This document shows, in pieces, positions 42,726 through 50,297 of a DNA stretch of 57,180 bases. Within the stretch, counting starts at the first letter, position 1. Every line of letters starts with the position of its first letter. A program made the translations under genes and the position numbers. The notes beneath the pieces are model-generated. The model ran no database searches, had not been told where the DNA came from, and saw nothing but the letters and a program-made list of their open reading frames with translations. The stretch spans positions 1 through 57,180 of the IMG/VR virus record IMGVR_UViG_3300034198_017991; one strand, 5' to 3'. Source of the stretch: a virus.

Positions 42726-45278
42726 TTAGAAAGGTTCGTCTTCACTGTCGTCATTGTAATCGCACCCAAGGACCTGCGGATACTTCCCGCCGAACTCCAC
42801 ACGCACGATGTCCGGGGTCCTCAGCTCGTTGGGTGCCCGGAGAAGGGCATCCTCCACAGTCTCAGGGATGGGCTCCTGGCCGCCACGGAACTCCCACCAG
42901 CGAGCTGTGTCGCGTTTCGCTATCGGGTTGGAGCTTCCGAAGAACTGGAACTCGTGGAACGACTTCGTCCCGGCGAAGTAGGTGATGCGGAGGTAGGCAT
43001 TCCCCTTCTTCGACATGCCCTTCTTGTAGGTGATCCCGAGCACGCCGATCTCCTTGGTGACCTTCGGGACGTCGCCGCCTTTCATGATCTCGTCCTCAGC
43101 CGCTGTCTTCTTGATCGTCTGCGGGGGAGGGAACTGGTAGCCGCAGTCAGGGCAGACCATGGTCCTCGTGTGGATGTAGGAGTGGCACTCGGGACATTCC
43201 TTCACCGGAGCTTCACCCTTCTCCTTGTCGCCCTTCCTTCTCGGCTGCGGGATGATCGGCGCGTTGACTGCGCCCAGTCGCCGCGTGTTCCCGGCGAAAT
43301 CGAGAATCAGGCAGTTGTGAACGAGCAGACCTTCGCAAGTAAAACAATGTCGGGGTCCGCAGTTGAGAATGTCCCATACTTCCCTTTCGGTTTGTATGAT
43401 GGCTGGTAAAATCGCTCTACTACCTGCTCTTCCGAAAACCCTCTTCCAAACAGATTGCGTAGAGTGCTGTCTGCGTATCGTATCTCCGGATACTTTTCTC
43501 GGAATAGGTTGGATTTTATGTTCAACGGCTGGTGTCGTGTGTGAGACACCTGCTGACTTGCGGTAGAGTAGCGAATGTTTCCAGGTTCGTAATGGCCGTT
43601 GTTGTCTATCCTGTCTATCTGCAAATCTTTCCGAAGCCCCAAGTTCTCTTGAATCCAGTCCGCCATTTTCAACGGACTTTCGAATAAGAACTTTATACCC
43701 CTTGCACCATAGTTGTAGTAGGATCTGTCGTGCTCTCTCGTGCAGCGAGACATGGCGGAATAGCATCTTCCGTATAACCATTGGGGATGAGTCCTCTGCC
43801 TGAACTGCTTTCTTCCGCATTTTCGGCAACCGGCTGATCCAGCCAGTAAGCTTGTAAAGTCGTGCAAGTATGTCCTCTCGCACAACACGCATTGAGTGTG
43901 AGCAAAAGCCCTCCCCTGCGGCCCTTTTGGACGCTCTAGTATTTCTGAAGTAATTATCAATTTCCCGTATAGGCGACCCATCTGCTTCTGTGACACATAT
44001 CGGAGCCTGTTCGACGAGAGACTGCCAGAGGGTCTTCCACCCTTCCTTCGTTTTGACCCTGTGGTCTGGTGTTGCTGTGAGTCCGGTATAGGTAATTGTG
44101 CGCTTGATTCCCCGGCATACTGCTCCTGAGTGGCTGACAAAGTCAAGCCCGTCCCAAACTTTCATTTCTCGGGTAACCTGCTCGATTGGTATCAACCCAA
44201 CATCCGTTAGAACCCTCTGTCCCCTCGCGATGCAGTCGTCCTTACCAGGGAATGTCCGCGTGCCGCGAACGCAGCCTTGAATCCACAGGCTTGTGGACTG
44301 GGTGGCCCTCGCCCATGCGATCATGTCCAGCGCCGGAAAGTTCCATCCCCGGCCATAGAGTCCGTTGTTGATCAGCAGCCGGTATTTACCGGCCCGGAAC
44401 TCCGCTTCTTTCTCCTCGCGAAAAGCCATGCTGTCTTTACCGGTCAGCATGATCGCCGGAATACCGCGTGCATTGAAAAGCTTCTCAAGCTTGTATCCGT
44501 GCTTGATACCTGAAGAGAACAGCAGCCAGTGCTTTCTATCAGCCCCGTATCGGATACACTCATCGACAACGGCTCTGTTGAGTTCGTCAGTATCCGCAAT
44601 CTCTTGGAGCGAGTGCTCGTCGAAGTCGCCGCCCTTCATGGCGACCTGGGTGATGTCGATCTCCAGGCATGCTCTCTTGTTGACCAAACGGGACAGGTAT
44701 CCGTGCTCGACAAACCAGTTGAATCTTTCCGTAGCCGTCAGGTCGATGCAGATGTCATCCCACATCTTGGCTTCAGTTAGAAGCCCGGTCCCCAGACGAT
44801 ACGGCGTTGCCGTAAATCCGACCACACGGATTCCTGGGTTGACTACGCGCAGGTCGTTGATGAATTTCTGATAGAGGGTCTCTTCCCGTGGTGACACCAG
44901 GTCGCACTCGTCAATGATCACCACATCGACAGACCCGAAGTCGGCCGCTCTTTTCGCGCACGATTGGATACCGGCGAAGATGATGGGGAGGTGGGTGTCC
45001 CGCTTTCGAAGACCGGCGGAGTAGATCCCACACGGAGCTGTGGGCCAGTAGCGGAGCAGCTCTTCGCTGTTCTGGTCGAGAAGCTTTGCGTCCTGGGCAA
45101 GCTGGAGGACCTTCGTCCCGGGGATGTAGCTCACCATCCATTTGATCAGCCTGGCCATGACGTATGACTTCCCTGTCCCTCCAGGGGATACCGCCACTGG
45201 ATTACCGTCATTGTTCATGAGGTAGTCCTTCACCGCATTCTCCAGCTCTTCCTGATAGGCTCTGTCTTGGTGTGTCAT
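42726..45278 (-). CDS. SF2 replicative helicase with intein insertion (850 aa precursor; 543 aa after splicing)
   Basis: Extein parts: Walker A SPGGTGKS (residues 31-38), DECD box (123-126), TATP (156-159) and motif VI with QGCVRGTR shortly before residue 349. A zinc ribbon (CPECHSYI, VCPDCGYQFPPP) and an acidic C-terminus follow. Residues 349-655 are an intein: Cys349 opens block A (CIARGQRVLTDVGLIPIEQV), block B has TATPDH, and the end is DILNCGPRHCFTCEGLLVHN, with the penultimate His and final Asn before Cys656. The insertion interrupts motif VI, a typical intein site, and must be spliced for activity. The intein interval overlaps an HNH gene in another frame. Confidence 0.9.
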   Translation of the reverse strand: MTHQDRAYQEELENAVKDYLMNNDGNPVAVSPGGTGKSYVMARLIKWMVSYIPGTKVLQLAQDAKLLDQNSEELLRYWPTAPCGIYSAGLRKRDTHLPIIFAGIQSCAKRAADFGSVDVVIIDECDLVSPREETLYQKFINDLRVVNPGIRVVGFTATPYRLGTGLLTEAKMWDDICIDLTATERFNWFVEHGYLSRLVNKRACLEIDITQVAMKGGDFDEHSLQEIADTDELNRAVVDECIRYGADRKHWLLFSSGIKHGYKLEKLFNARGIPAIMLTGKDSMAFREEKEAEFRAGKYRLLINNGLYGRGWNFPALDMIAWARATQSTSLWIQGCVRGTRTFPGKDDCIARGQRVLTDVGLIPIEQVTREMKVWDGLDFVSHSGAVCRGIKRTITYTGLTATPDHRVKTKEGWKTLWQSLVEQAPICVTEADGSPIREIDNYFRNTRASKRAAGEGFCSHSMRVVREDILARLYKLTGWISRLPKMRKKAVQAEDSSPMVIRKMLFRHVSLHERARQILLQLWCKGYKVLIRKSVENGGLDSRELGASERFADRQDRQQRPLRTWKHSLLYRKSAGVSHTTPAVEHKIQPIPRKVSGDTIRRQHSTQSVWKRVFGRAGSRAILPAIIQTEREVWDILNCGPRHCFTCEGLLVHNCLILDFAGNTRRLGAVNAPIIPQPRRKGDKEKGEAPVKECPECHSYIHTRTMVCPDCGYQFPPPQTIKKTAAEDEIMKGGDVPKVTKEIGVLGITYKKGMSKKGNAYLRITYFAGTKSFHEFQFFGSSNPIAKRDTARWWEFRGGQEPIPETVEDALLRAPNELRTPDIVRVEFGGKYPQVLGCDYNDDSEDEPF
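43307..43981 (-). CDS. HNH homing endonuclease nested out of frame in the helicase intein (224 aa)
   Basis: The start ATG 43981 begins MGRLYGKLIITSEILERPKG, the usual opening of phage HNH endonucleases; a longer ORF extends to 44146. A zinc-binding set (CVLCER ... CRKCGRK) precedes YSAMSRCTREHDRSYYNYGA RGI, and the HNH core is IDRIDNNGHYEPGNIRYSTA. It stops at 43307, seven bases past the intein end (43314). It reads in the +1 frame relative to the helicase and sits inside the intein interval (43314-44234), so one stretch of DNA encodes both intein filler and the endonuclease. Likely cleaves intein-less alleles. Confidence 0.85.
   Translation of the reverse strand: MGRLYGKLIITSEILERPKGPQGRAFAHTQCVLCERTYLHDFTSLLAGSAGCRKCGRKQFRQRTHPQWLYGRCYSAMSRCTREHDRSYYNYGARGIKFLFESPLKMADWIQENLGLRKDLQIDRIDNNGHYEPGNIRYSTASQQVSHTRHQPLNIKSNLFREKYPEIRYADSTLRNLFGRGFSEEQVVERFYQPSYKPKGKYGTFSTADPDIVLLAKVCSFTTA
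43314..44234 (-). mobile_element. Intein coding interval (307 aa)
   Basis: The boundaries are set by Cys349 (codon at 44234-44232) and Asn655 before Cys656 (codon at 43313-43311), giving 921 bases, exactly 307 codons. The N-terminal Hint block and the C-terminal block are conserved, while the central 170-190 residues in this frame have no intein-like motifs. That part overlaps the HNH gene in another frame. Homing by the HNH enzyme would copy the whole interval. Confidence 0.85.
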
Positions 45279-45285
45279 GCGCGTG

Positions 45286-45477
45286 TCAGTCAGCAGCTTT
45301 CAGGAAACATGGAGGGCACCGGCCATCGACCCATCCCGCGTCCTCAAACGCTTCGTGGGCTTCGACCTCGATGTCAAACTCATCGCAAGGCTCATCGTAT
45401 GCGACGGTCACGCTACTGGACTCGCCGCAGTCGCGGCAGGAGCAGTTGAAGGTGATGCTTTCTATTCTTGGTTGCAT
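45286..45477 (-). CDS. Small zinc-binding acidic protein (63 aa)
   Basis: Starts at ATG 45477 (MQPRIESITFNCSCRDCGES). Two cysteine pairs, CSCRDC near the start and CPPC near the end, bracket an acidic core (SVTVAYDEPCDEFDIEVEAH). It fits a small treble-clef or ribbon protein in the replication operon. Longer in-frame extension overlaps the next gene. Function unknown. Confidence 0.6.
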   Translation of the reverse strand: MQPRIESITFNCSCRDCGESSSVTVAYDEPCDEFDIEVEAHEAFEDAGWVDGRCPPCFLKAAD

Positions 45478-45478
45478 T

Positions 45479-46333
45479 TTATGCTTTTGTGATGTCTGAG
45501 TAATCGTTGCAAACGGTCCCGAAGTCGTGACCCTTCTCGCAGGACCAGGCTGCGTTCTCGGCCGGTCTTCCATGGACGCATGAGCGGCAGCTTTTCACCG
45601 CCGGTGTGCGGTCGATGCAGATCTCGCGGAAGTCGCAATACTTGCAGATGTAGTTACCGTTACCGGCAAGAGGTATCTTGTCTGGCGGCTCGGTGACTGT
45701 TAGAATAGTCTCCGCCTTATCGACGATGGACTCAAAAGCGATCTTTGAGAACTCGACCCACTCGAAGTAAAGGTTGTCGTCGTCCTTGTTTACGGCGCAG
45801 AACAAGCAGCCTTTGAGATCGTTGTATCCCATGTAGGCCTGGCACTGCGTCCAATACTTCGGATCGGACTTGCGAACCTTCTCTTTACGGAGCTTGTTGA
45901 ACCTGCTGTCCTTGTAAGTCTTGAACTCTAACAGGAACGGCTGAGGCTGCTTGCCCTTCTTCCAGAACTTCTTCGGAGCTTCGCCGACTCCGTCCATTGA
46001 GCCTGAGAAGTGCCCTTCGAAGTCGGTCGCCTTGAACTGCTTCCCGTTCTCGTCCTTCTCCCACACCGTAAAGCCGATGCCTCGAAGCAGGTAGATGAAC
46101 TGATACTCCTGGATGTCGCCCCGTCGGAACAGACGCAGTAGCCTGGCCGGGAACTGCTTCTTGGCGACCTTCCGGAAGTCATACCACACTGCCCGCAGGC
46201 ACTCGCCGCCGATGGCTGACATACCGAGGTAGAACCGCTCCTTCTGAGCCGGGACCCGGACGTCGAACTCCATGGCCTCCTGCTTGAGGCAGAAGGCGTC
46301 GATGGCTTCGTGAATTTTGTCGATGTCGAGCAT
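45479..46333 (-). CDS. RecB/Cas4-like PD-(D/E)XK exonuclease (284 aa)
   Basis: Catalytic residues are MDGVG (D114) and LLEFKTY (E136, K138). The conserved GECLRAVWYD near the N-terminus (C45) plus the C-terminal CKYCDFREIC suggest the four cysteines of an iron-sulfur cluster, as in Cas4 and AddB/RecB-type nucleases. Extra C-terminal cysteines (CRSCVHG) follow. It would resect DNA ends during recombination with the Sak4-like and SSB-like proteins in the same operon, or degrade host DNA. Start ATG 46333; a longer ORF overlaps the gene before it. Confidence 0.8.
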   Translation of the reverse strand: MLDIDKIHEAIDAFCLKQEAMEFDVRVPAQKERFYLGMSAIGGECLRAVWYDFRKVAKKQFPARLLRLFRRGDIQEYQFIYLLRGIGFTVWEKDENGKQFKATDFEGHFSGSMDGVGEAPKKFWKKGKQPQPFLLEFKTYKDSRFNKLRKEKVRKSDPKYWTQCQAYMGYNDLKGCLFCAVNKDDDNLYFEWVEFSKIAFESIVDKAETILTVTEPPDKIPLAGNGNYICKYCDFREICIDRTPAVKSCRSCVHGRPAENAAWSCEKGHDFGTVCNDYSDITKA

Positions 46334-46533
46334 CAGGCGCAGCGCAAGTGTTGTGGGATGTGGGAGAGGTCCTGGAGCGGATTGCCGGTGTAGTAGAGCG
46401 GCTTGTTCTCGCGCATCCAGGCATGCTGAGCCGGAGTTAGCGGTGCGGGCTGAGTGATGCCAGCTAGCGGGTGACCTTTGCACTGGAAAGGCCCTTCGTG
46501 GTTGGCAGCGTGAGTCGGTAGTTTGACTTTCAT
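46333..46533 (-). CDS. Small hypothetical protein (66 aa)
   Basis: MKVKLPTHAANHEGPFQCKG, then PLTPAQHAWMRENKPLYYTG and NPLQDLSHIPQHLRCA. Pro/His-rich. The TGA overlaps the exonuclease ATG (TGATG), which supports translation. It follows the 57-residue gene by 19 bases that contain the octamer variant CTGTTAGG. Function unknown. Confidence 0.55.
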   Translation of the reverse strand: MKVKLPTHAANHEGPFQCKGHPLAGITQPAPLTPAQHAWMRENKPLYYTGNPLQDLSHIPQHLRCA

Positions 46534-46552
46534 TGTGTTTTTCTGTTAGGTG

Positions 46553-46726
46553 TTAATCGCTCCAAGAGTCAAATTCATCCTGGACCGCATCGAACGGCGA
46601 ATACGTAGTGTCCCCGGAAAGGTTTTCAAGGGCAGAGCCTGCGTAATCCCACGAGACGCGGAACGGGCAGTCGGTGCGGTAGTAGAACATCGCAGCAAAC
46701 TTCAGCTTCCAGATGAATGCTTTCAT
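46553..46726 (-). CDS. Small hypothetical protein (57 aa)
   Basis: Reads MKAFIWKLKFAAMFYYRTDC, then PFRVSWDYAGSALENLSGDT and TYSPFDAVQDEFDSWSD. Basic aromatic start and acidic end; similar short proteins with an F.A.D.E.D.W end are common in phage operons. Follows the MazG gene by 12 bases that hold an octamer copy (46736). Not in the usual longer ORF range but the frame is clean with ATG and TAA. Function unknown. Confidence 0.6.
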   Translation of the reverse strand: MKAFIWKLKFAAMFYYRTDCPFRVSWDYAGSALENLSGDTTYSPFDAVQDEFDSWSD

Positions 46727-46738
46727 TGTGATTCTCTG

Positions 46739-47155
46739 TTAGAACTTCTTCCCACCTTCAGCGGCACGATTCTCGGGACGATGGTCTTCACGAGTCGCGT
46801 TGTATGCGAGCTTCTCGGCAAATGCTCCGCCGAGATCCAGGCCGAGTGCACCTCCGAGGTCAAGAATGCGGATCATGGCGTCCGCCAGCTCAACCTCGAC
46901 CATTGGCCGATTCGGGAGATGATCATCCATAACTCCTTTCCGCTCCCCTTCAAGAGCTTCCGAAACTTCGGAATGGATCAGAGCGAGTTTTCCTGCGACA
47001 AGGTGCGGTGCCCACCGGCCAGCAGCTTCAAGTAGTGGCAGGCCGGTCTCCCGATCAGTCCACCAGCCGGACTCTTTGGCCAGATTGTGGCAAAGGTCTC
47101 TGAGGATATTGACGCGCTCAGCGGTGATTTTCTGGAATGGATCAGTATGGATCAT
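46739..47155 (-). CDS. MazG-like nucleotide pyrophosphohydrolase (138 aa)
   Basis: Contains the MazG helices: LALIHSEVSEALEGERKG (ExxE metal-binding helix), then PMVEVELADAMIRILDLGG (ELADAM, second metal-binding ExxD helix). Such enzymes hydrolyse NTPs or alarmone nucleotides; in phages they are thought to reset nucleotide pools or (p)ppGpp levels. Start ATG 47155 overlaps the VRR-NUC stop (ATGA). The stop TAA lies inside an octamer (CTGTTAGA on the plus strand at 46736). Confidence 0.75.
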   Translation of the reverse strand: MIHTDPFQKITAERVNILRDLCHNLAKESGWWTDRETGLPLLEAAGRWAPHLVAGKLALIHSEVSEALEGERKGVMDDHLPNRPMVEVELADAMIRILDLGGALGLDLGGAFAEKLAYNATREDHRPENRAAEGGKKF

Positions 47156-47553
47156 TGTTCTTCGATGTAGTATGTTAATGTATTGCAAAAGGTTTCAAAG
47201 TCATTGATGACCACACATAGGTATCCCTGCTTGGAGAGAGCTGTCATCATCTTTTTCTGATCTTCCGACGGGGAGTTACCAGCCTTCTTCAGCTCGCAGT
47301 AGAACCCGTGATACTCGGCTTTTGGCAGGGCCAGGGTGATGTCGGGTATTCCGGCGCGGAATCCCATGAGCTTCAGTTTCGCCCTGTATTGCGGCTTCCT
47401 GATACCTTCCGACGGCGTGTGCCAGAACAGCTCCTGATCGAGGTTGTTCTTCTTGAGAAGCTTTTTGAGGAACTCGGCGCAGTCCTTCTGAAGGCTGTCT
47501 TCGCTATCCTGCCAAGCTTCCTTGGCTGGCTTCCTGAGGTCGTGATAGTTCAT
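47152..47553 (-). CDS. VRR-NUC domain nuclease (133 aa)
   Basis: A small PD-(D/E)XK nuclease: GFRAGIPDITL (D71), then GFYCELKK (E87 and K89), then SEDQKKMMTALSKQGYLCVV, the typical Q.....L...G y/v.v closing. VRR-NUC domains act as structure-specific or junction-resolving nucleases in phage recombination and genome processing. About 130 residues is the usual stand-alone size. The last gene before the tmRNA gap in transcription order from the right. Confidence 0.85.
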   Translation of the reverse strand: MNYHDLRKPAKEAWQDSEDSLQKDCAEFLKKLLKKNNLDQELFWHTPSEGIRKPQYRAKLKLMGFRAGIPDITLALPKAEYHGFYCELKKAGNSPSEDQKKMMTALSKQGYLCVVINDFETFCNTLTYYIEEQ

Positions 47554-47702
47554 GAGGAAAAGGTAGCCGCACCTCCCCAGTTGTCACGCCCGGATGCGGT
47601 CGAGCGTCAGAAAGGCTTCCCATTGGCGACACTGTGGGTTGGTCGTTGGTCCTCCGGGCGAACTGTGTTTCCGGGGCTTCCCGGTGATGCGAGAGAAAAC
47701 TA

Positions 47703-48057
47703 TGGACCTGGGGGGAGTCGAACCCCCGTCCTGGACCAGCGCGTCGTCAGTATTTACAAGCATATCCCGTTGCGAACGGGCAACCAGGGCGAACCGGAGT
47801 TCGCCTCCACCACCTGCATTTGATGGATGCAGGAAACCCTTTGCTCCGATTGTTTCCCGCAGGGTGACGGAGCGTTCCTGCGGGCGTGGATGCTTCAGGC
47901 AACAAGCGCCAGGTCGCTTTGGGCGACGGAGCGGCGGTTGCGGAAGCTGACGGTGTTATCGCCATTTGAATGCGTGATCGGCTTTTTACCGGGCCAACCG
48001 ATCAACCCGTGCTTGACTCTGACGGGTTGCTGATCCAGTCGAAACCAGAACAGGCCC
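47703..48057 (-). ncRNA. ssrA: tmRNA (ssrA), phage-encoded
   Basis: The 5' end GGGCCTG (from 48057) pairs with the 3' end CAGGTCC before A at 47703, giving a 7-bp acceptor stem with a G-U wobble at the third pair, the AlaRS identity element. The 5' part has TGTTCTGGTTTCGACTGGATC, the tmRNA D-loop-like hallmark, and the 3' part has GGGGGTTCGACTCCCCC, a classic T-arm. Total 355 nt, usual for tmRNA. CCA is not encoded. The tag frame runs to TGA at 47897-47895; read back it begins NGDNTVSFRN if the resume codon is 47966-47964 and ends SDLALVA, 23 codons. Releases stalled ribosomes and tags peptides. The resume codon is inferred. Confidence 0.9.
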
Positions 48058-48176
48058 TATGTAGTCCGGTGACTGATCCGGTGTCCGCTCTAACGAGGCG
48101 GCAGTTCCATTCGCGCGGTTCGGGCAGCGGCATCTCACCGCTAGTCTACCAGATGGTGTTTCCGGTATGAGGGCGA

Positions 48177-48182
48177 ATTATA
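48177..48182 (-). promoter_or_regulatory. -10 box (TATAAT) of a tmRNA promoter
   Basis: On the minus strand the sequence reads TATAAT, a perfect -10 box. The -35 at a 17-base spacing is only TAGTGT. Start would fall about at 48170, leaving a leader of about 113 bases that RNase P or another nuclease must remove to give the mature 5' end at 48057. Confidence 0.5.
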
Positions 48183-48199
48183 CTAACCCGTTTTGAACC

Positions 48200-48352
48200 A
48201 CACTACCCAGCACGAACGCTGGCCAGTCTCTGCATGATCCCGTATGGGTGCCCGTGCTGGGGAGTGTAGTCTCGGTCTTTCCCGAGTGTCATGTGATCTA
48301 GGCGCGGTCACGGTCGCTTATCCTCAGTTTGAACCAGACCCTACAACTGAGA
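48200..48352. other. Chain of stable hairpins in the intergenic region next to tmRNA
   Basis: 48058-48470 holds no gene but several stems. ACACTACCCAGCACG (48200-48214) pairs with CGTGCTGGGGAGTGT (48253-48267) with one mismatch in 15. Inside it CCC/GGG pairs form a smaller stem. Then CTCGG/CCGAG (48271-48286), CTCAGTT/AACTGAG (about 48325-48351), and GCCCCG/CGGGGC near 48440-48460 follow. It looks like a structured RNA or a regulatory DNA site; no family recognised. Confidence 0.5.
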
Positions 48353-48470
48353 CTTCTTGTCATCACAATCTGCACCTGTTTTGTCAGGAGGTAGTCAGCT
48401 TCTCCCACAGGCTCACTGCGGAGGCTGGAGTGTAGTGCCCCGTATCGCCGGGGCCACGCGGTTGTTTTAC

Positions 48471-49043
48471 TTACTTCTTGCCCCAGGGCTTCTTACCGGC
48501 GGGCTTGGCTGGAGCGGGCGGAGGAGTGTCCTCCTCTTCGGCTTCCTCCTCTTCCTCCTCTTCGACTTCCTCCTCTTCGGAGCCGTCATCGTCGTCCTCT
48601 TCCTCGCCGTCATCGTCGTCGCCGTCGGCGTCGTCGGCGGGCTCGATGGTGGAGATGTTGACGTGCTTCTTCGAGGGGTCCTTCTTATCGGGACGCTCGA
48701 CGGCGGTGATCGTGACGGCGTTGTCGATCAGGTTCTTCAGCGTGGTCGGGGACACTTCCTTGTCCTCGCTCAGGCCTGCGGCGGTCCAGAGGGTGCCAAG
48801 CTCCTTACAGGCGATCTCGCGGCGGACGTCGTTGGGCGACATGACCGAGAAGTAGATCTTGCAGGAGTAATCGCTACCGACTTCCGTGAGGCCGGCGACG
48901 ACCTGCTTTTCGAGCCCGCGAGGATCGCTCTTCACAGGCTCCATGGCGGCCGACGTGATGGCATAGGTGTGGGTGCCGACCTTCAGGCGACGTCCGCCAT
49001 CATTGATGGAGCCGACTTTCTTGGGGATGAATTTGAATGACAT
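48471..49043 (-). CDS. Single-stranded DNA-binding-like protein with acidic tail (DUF669-like, 190 aa)
   Basis: The N-terminal 130 residues are an OB-like domain: FIPKKVGSINDGGRRLKVGT, CKIYFSVMSPNDVRREIACK. After residue 137 a long acidic tail (DDADGDDDDGEEEDDDD and more Glu) leads to a basic-aromatic end (KKPWGKK). An acidic tail behind an OB fold is the hallmark of phage SSB proteins, which cover single-stranded DNA and recruit partners. Sits beside the Sak4-like gene. The acidic tail is encoded by repetitive GAG/GAT codons. Confidence 0.7.
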   Translation of the reverse strand: MSFKFIPKKVGSINDGGRRLKVGTHTYAITSAAMEPVKSDPRGLEKQVVAGLTEVGSDYSCKIYFSVMSPNDVRREIACKELGTLWTAAGLSEDKEVSPTTLKNLIDNAVTITAVERPDKKDPSKKHVNISTIEPADDADGDDDDGEEEDDDDGSEEEEVEEEEEEEAEEEDTPPPAPAKPAGKKPWGKK

Positions 49044-49075
49044 GGTGTTATTCTACTGGTTTGCTTTGTTGGTGT

Positions 49076-49318
49076 TTACTGGAGATTGAAGCGATACTTG
49101 AAAGCGTAGTGCTTGGCGTGGTGTCCGGAGACGCGAAGGCCCTTTCTGGGCCTGAGATTGTTTGCGTTCGGCTGGGTATTGCGGCTGGCTGTCGCGAACT
49201 TGGCGCACGTATAGCGTCGCGTCCATTGCCGGAAGCAGTGCAGATAACTGAGCAGCTTTCCGATGGACTTCCAGCGCACCTTGGACACGCGCTTGTTAGT
49301 ATTAACGAATCTGGACAT
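49076..49318 (-). CDS. Small basic protein (80 aa)
   Basis: MSRFVNTNKRVSKVRWKSIG, then LLSYLHCFRQWTRRYTCAKF and LRPRKGLRVSGHHAKHYAFK. Strongly basic and aromatic throughout, so nucleic-acid binding is likely. The ATG at 49318 lies just behind the Sak4 stop (TGA, two bases, ATG), supporting co-translation. No family recognised. Confidence 0.6.
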   Translation of the reverse strand: MSRFVNTNKRVSKVRWKSIGKLLSYLHCFRQWTRRYTCAKFATASRNTQPNANNLRPRKGLRVSGHHAKHYAFKYRFNLQ

Positions 49319-49320
49319 AA

Positions 49321-50127
49321 TCAACGAGGTTTCTTTTTCTTGAGAGGTTTGTCTTCCGAGAGTTCAACCACAGCGGATTGAAACTCGGACCAATCGAGCG
49401 GGAGGGTGTCGGGAAGGCGGCCGTAGACTCCGCGACCGCCGCCGGGGTGGGCCGGGGTCTTCTGCGTGTGGAGGACACGGGCACCGACTTCGAGCTGGGT
49501 GGCCTTGACCTTGGTCTTGTTGAAGCCGACCTTCTCCTCGGCCAGGTCAATCGCGATGTTGGCGAAGCCGATGAAGTCTGCCCAGCGGTAAAGCGCAGCC
49601 GCGACTTTCTCGTTCACGTCGAACTGATACTGGTCGTAGCTTGGCCGCTCCGGGTCGTCGAAGCGTTTCACCTTGACGTGGCCGATGAGGACGGAGGCCA
49701 TGTCCTTGATGGAGCGCAACTCGTCCAGGGCGTTCATGAGATCCTGCCACTTGTAGAGCGACTCCAGGTAGCCCTTACCGTAGCCTCCGCCGACCTGCTC
49801 GATAGAGCGGACGCCGTGCTCGCGGCAGACGCATTCCCAGATCAGTGGCTCGACGGCAGACGCGGAGTCGATGACGACGGTCTCGAACTCGTGATCCTCA
49901 TTCTTGAGGACCTCGATGGCCTCCATGAGTTCCTCGAAGGTCTGGACCGCCGGGAACTTGGGAACGTCGATTGAGTCGACACCTTCCTCCAGCTTGACCG
50001 GGATGAAGATCGGTGAACCGGCACCGGCGGCGAAGGTGGACTTTCCGACCTTCTCGACGCCGAGGACGACCATGCGCGGTGGCCTGAGGACCGGTGCGCG
50101 TGTGATGGATTTGAGTGTGATAGCCAT
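49321..50127 (-). CDS. Sak4-like RecA-family ATPase / single-strand annealing protein (268 aa)
   Basis: Walker A GVEKVGKST (residues 23-31), Walker B FETVVIDSASA (D87), and GYGKGYLESLYKWQDLMNAL, the shape of Sak4-type phage recombinases. Length about 270 is typical. It would pair homologous single strands with help from the SSB-like protein downstream and the exonuclease further along. Basic C-terminus (KKKKPR). Confidence 0.8.
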   Translation of the reverse strand: MAITLKSITRAPVLRPPRMVVLGVEKVGKSTFAAGAGSPIFIPVKLEEGVDSIDVPKFPAVQTFEELMEAIEVLKNEDHEFETVVIDSASAVEPLIWECVCREHGVRSIEQVGGGYGKGYLESLYKWQDLMNALDELRSIKDMASVLIGHVKVKRFDDPERPSYDQYQFDVNEKVAAALYRWADFIGFANIAIDLAEEKVGFNKTKVKATQLEVGARVLHTQKTPAHPGGGRGVYGRLPDTLPLDWSEFQSAVVELSEDKPLKKKKPR

Positions 50128-50297
50128 GTGCTTGTGTGTGTGGTTGAATGAGAGGCGGGAATCGGTAGATGTTTTTGGTTGGCGGGTTACTATCCCGTTG
50201 CTAAAGGCTCAAGCTTCTCTGTCCGTCACTACGCTTGGTTGTCCCTTCAGCCATTTCACCCCATCTGTGCGGAGATGTTACCGACCCCCATTAAAAA

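Noticed and set aside
43307-44146. HNH ORF as a chance overlap
   Set aside because: It has zinc-binding CxxC pairs and the full HNH core, which random overlap would not give.
42726-45278. Frameshifted or broken helicase gene
   Set aside because: The insert begins with Cys and ends with His-Asn before Cys, in frame, as expected for an intein, so the ORF is intact.
47308-48170. Plus-strand ORFs over the tmRNA region
   Set aside because: The tmRNA acceptor stem, D-loop-like element and T-arm explain the sequence; the ORFs carry no motif.
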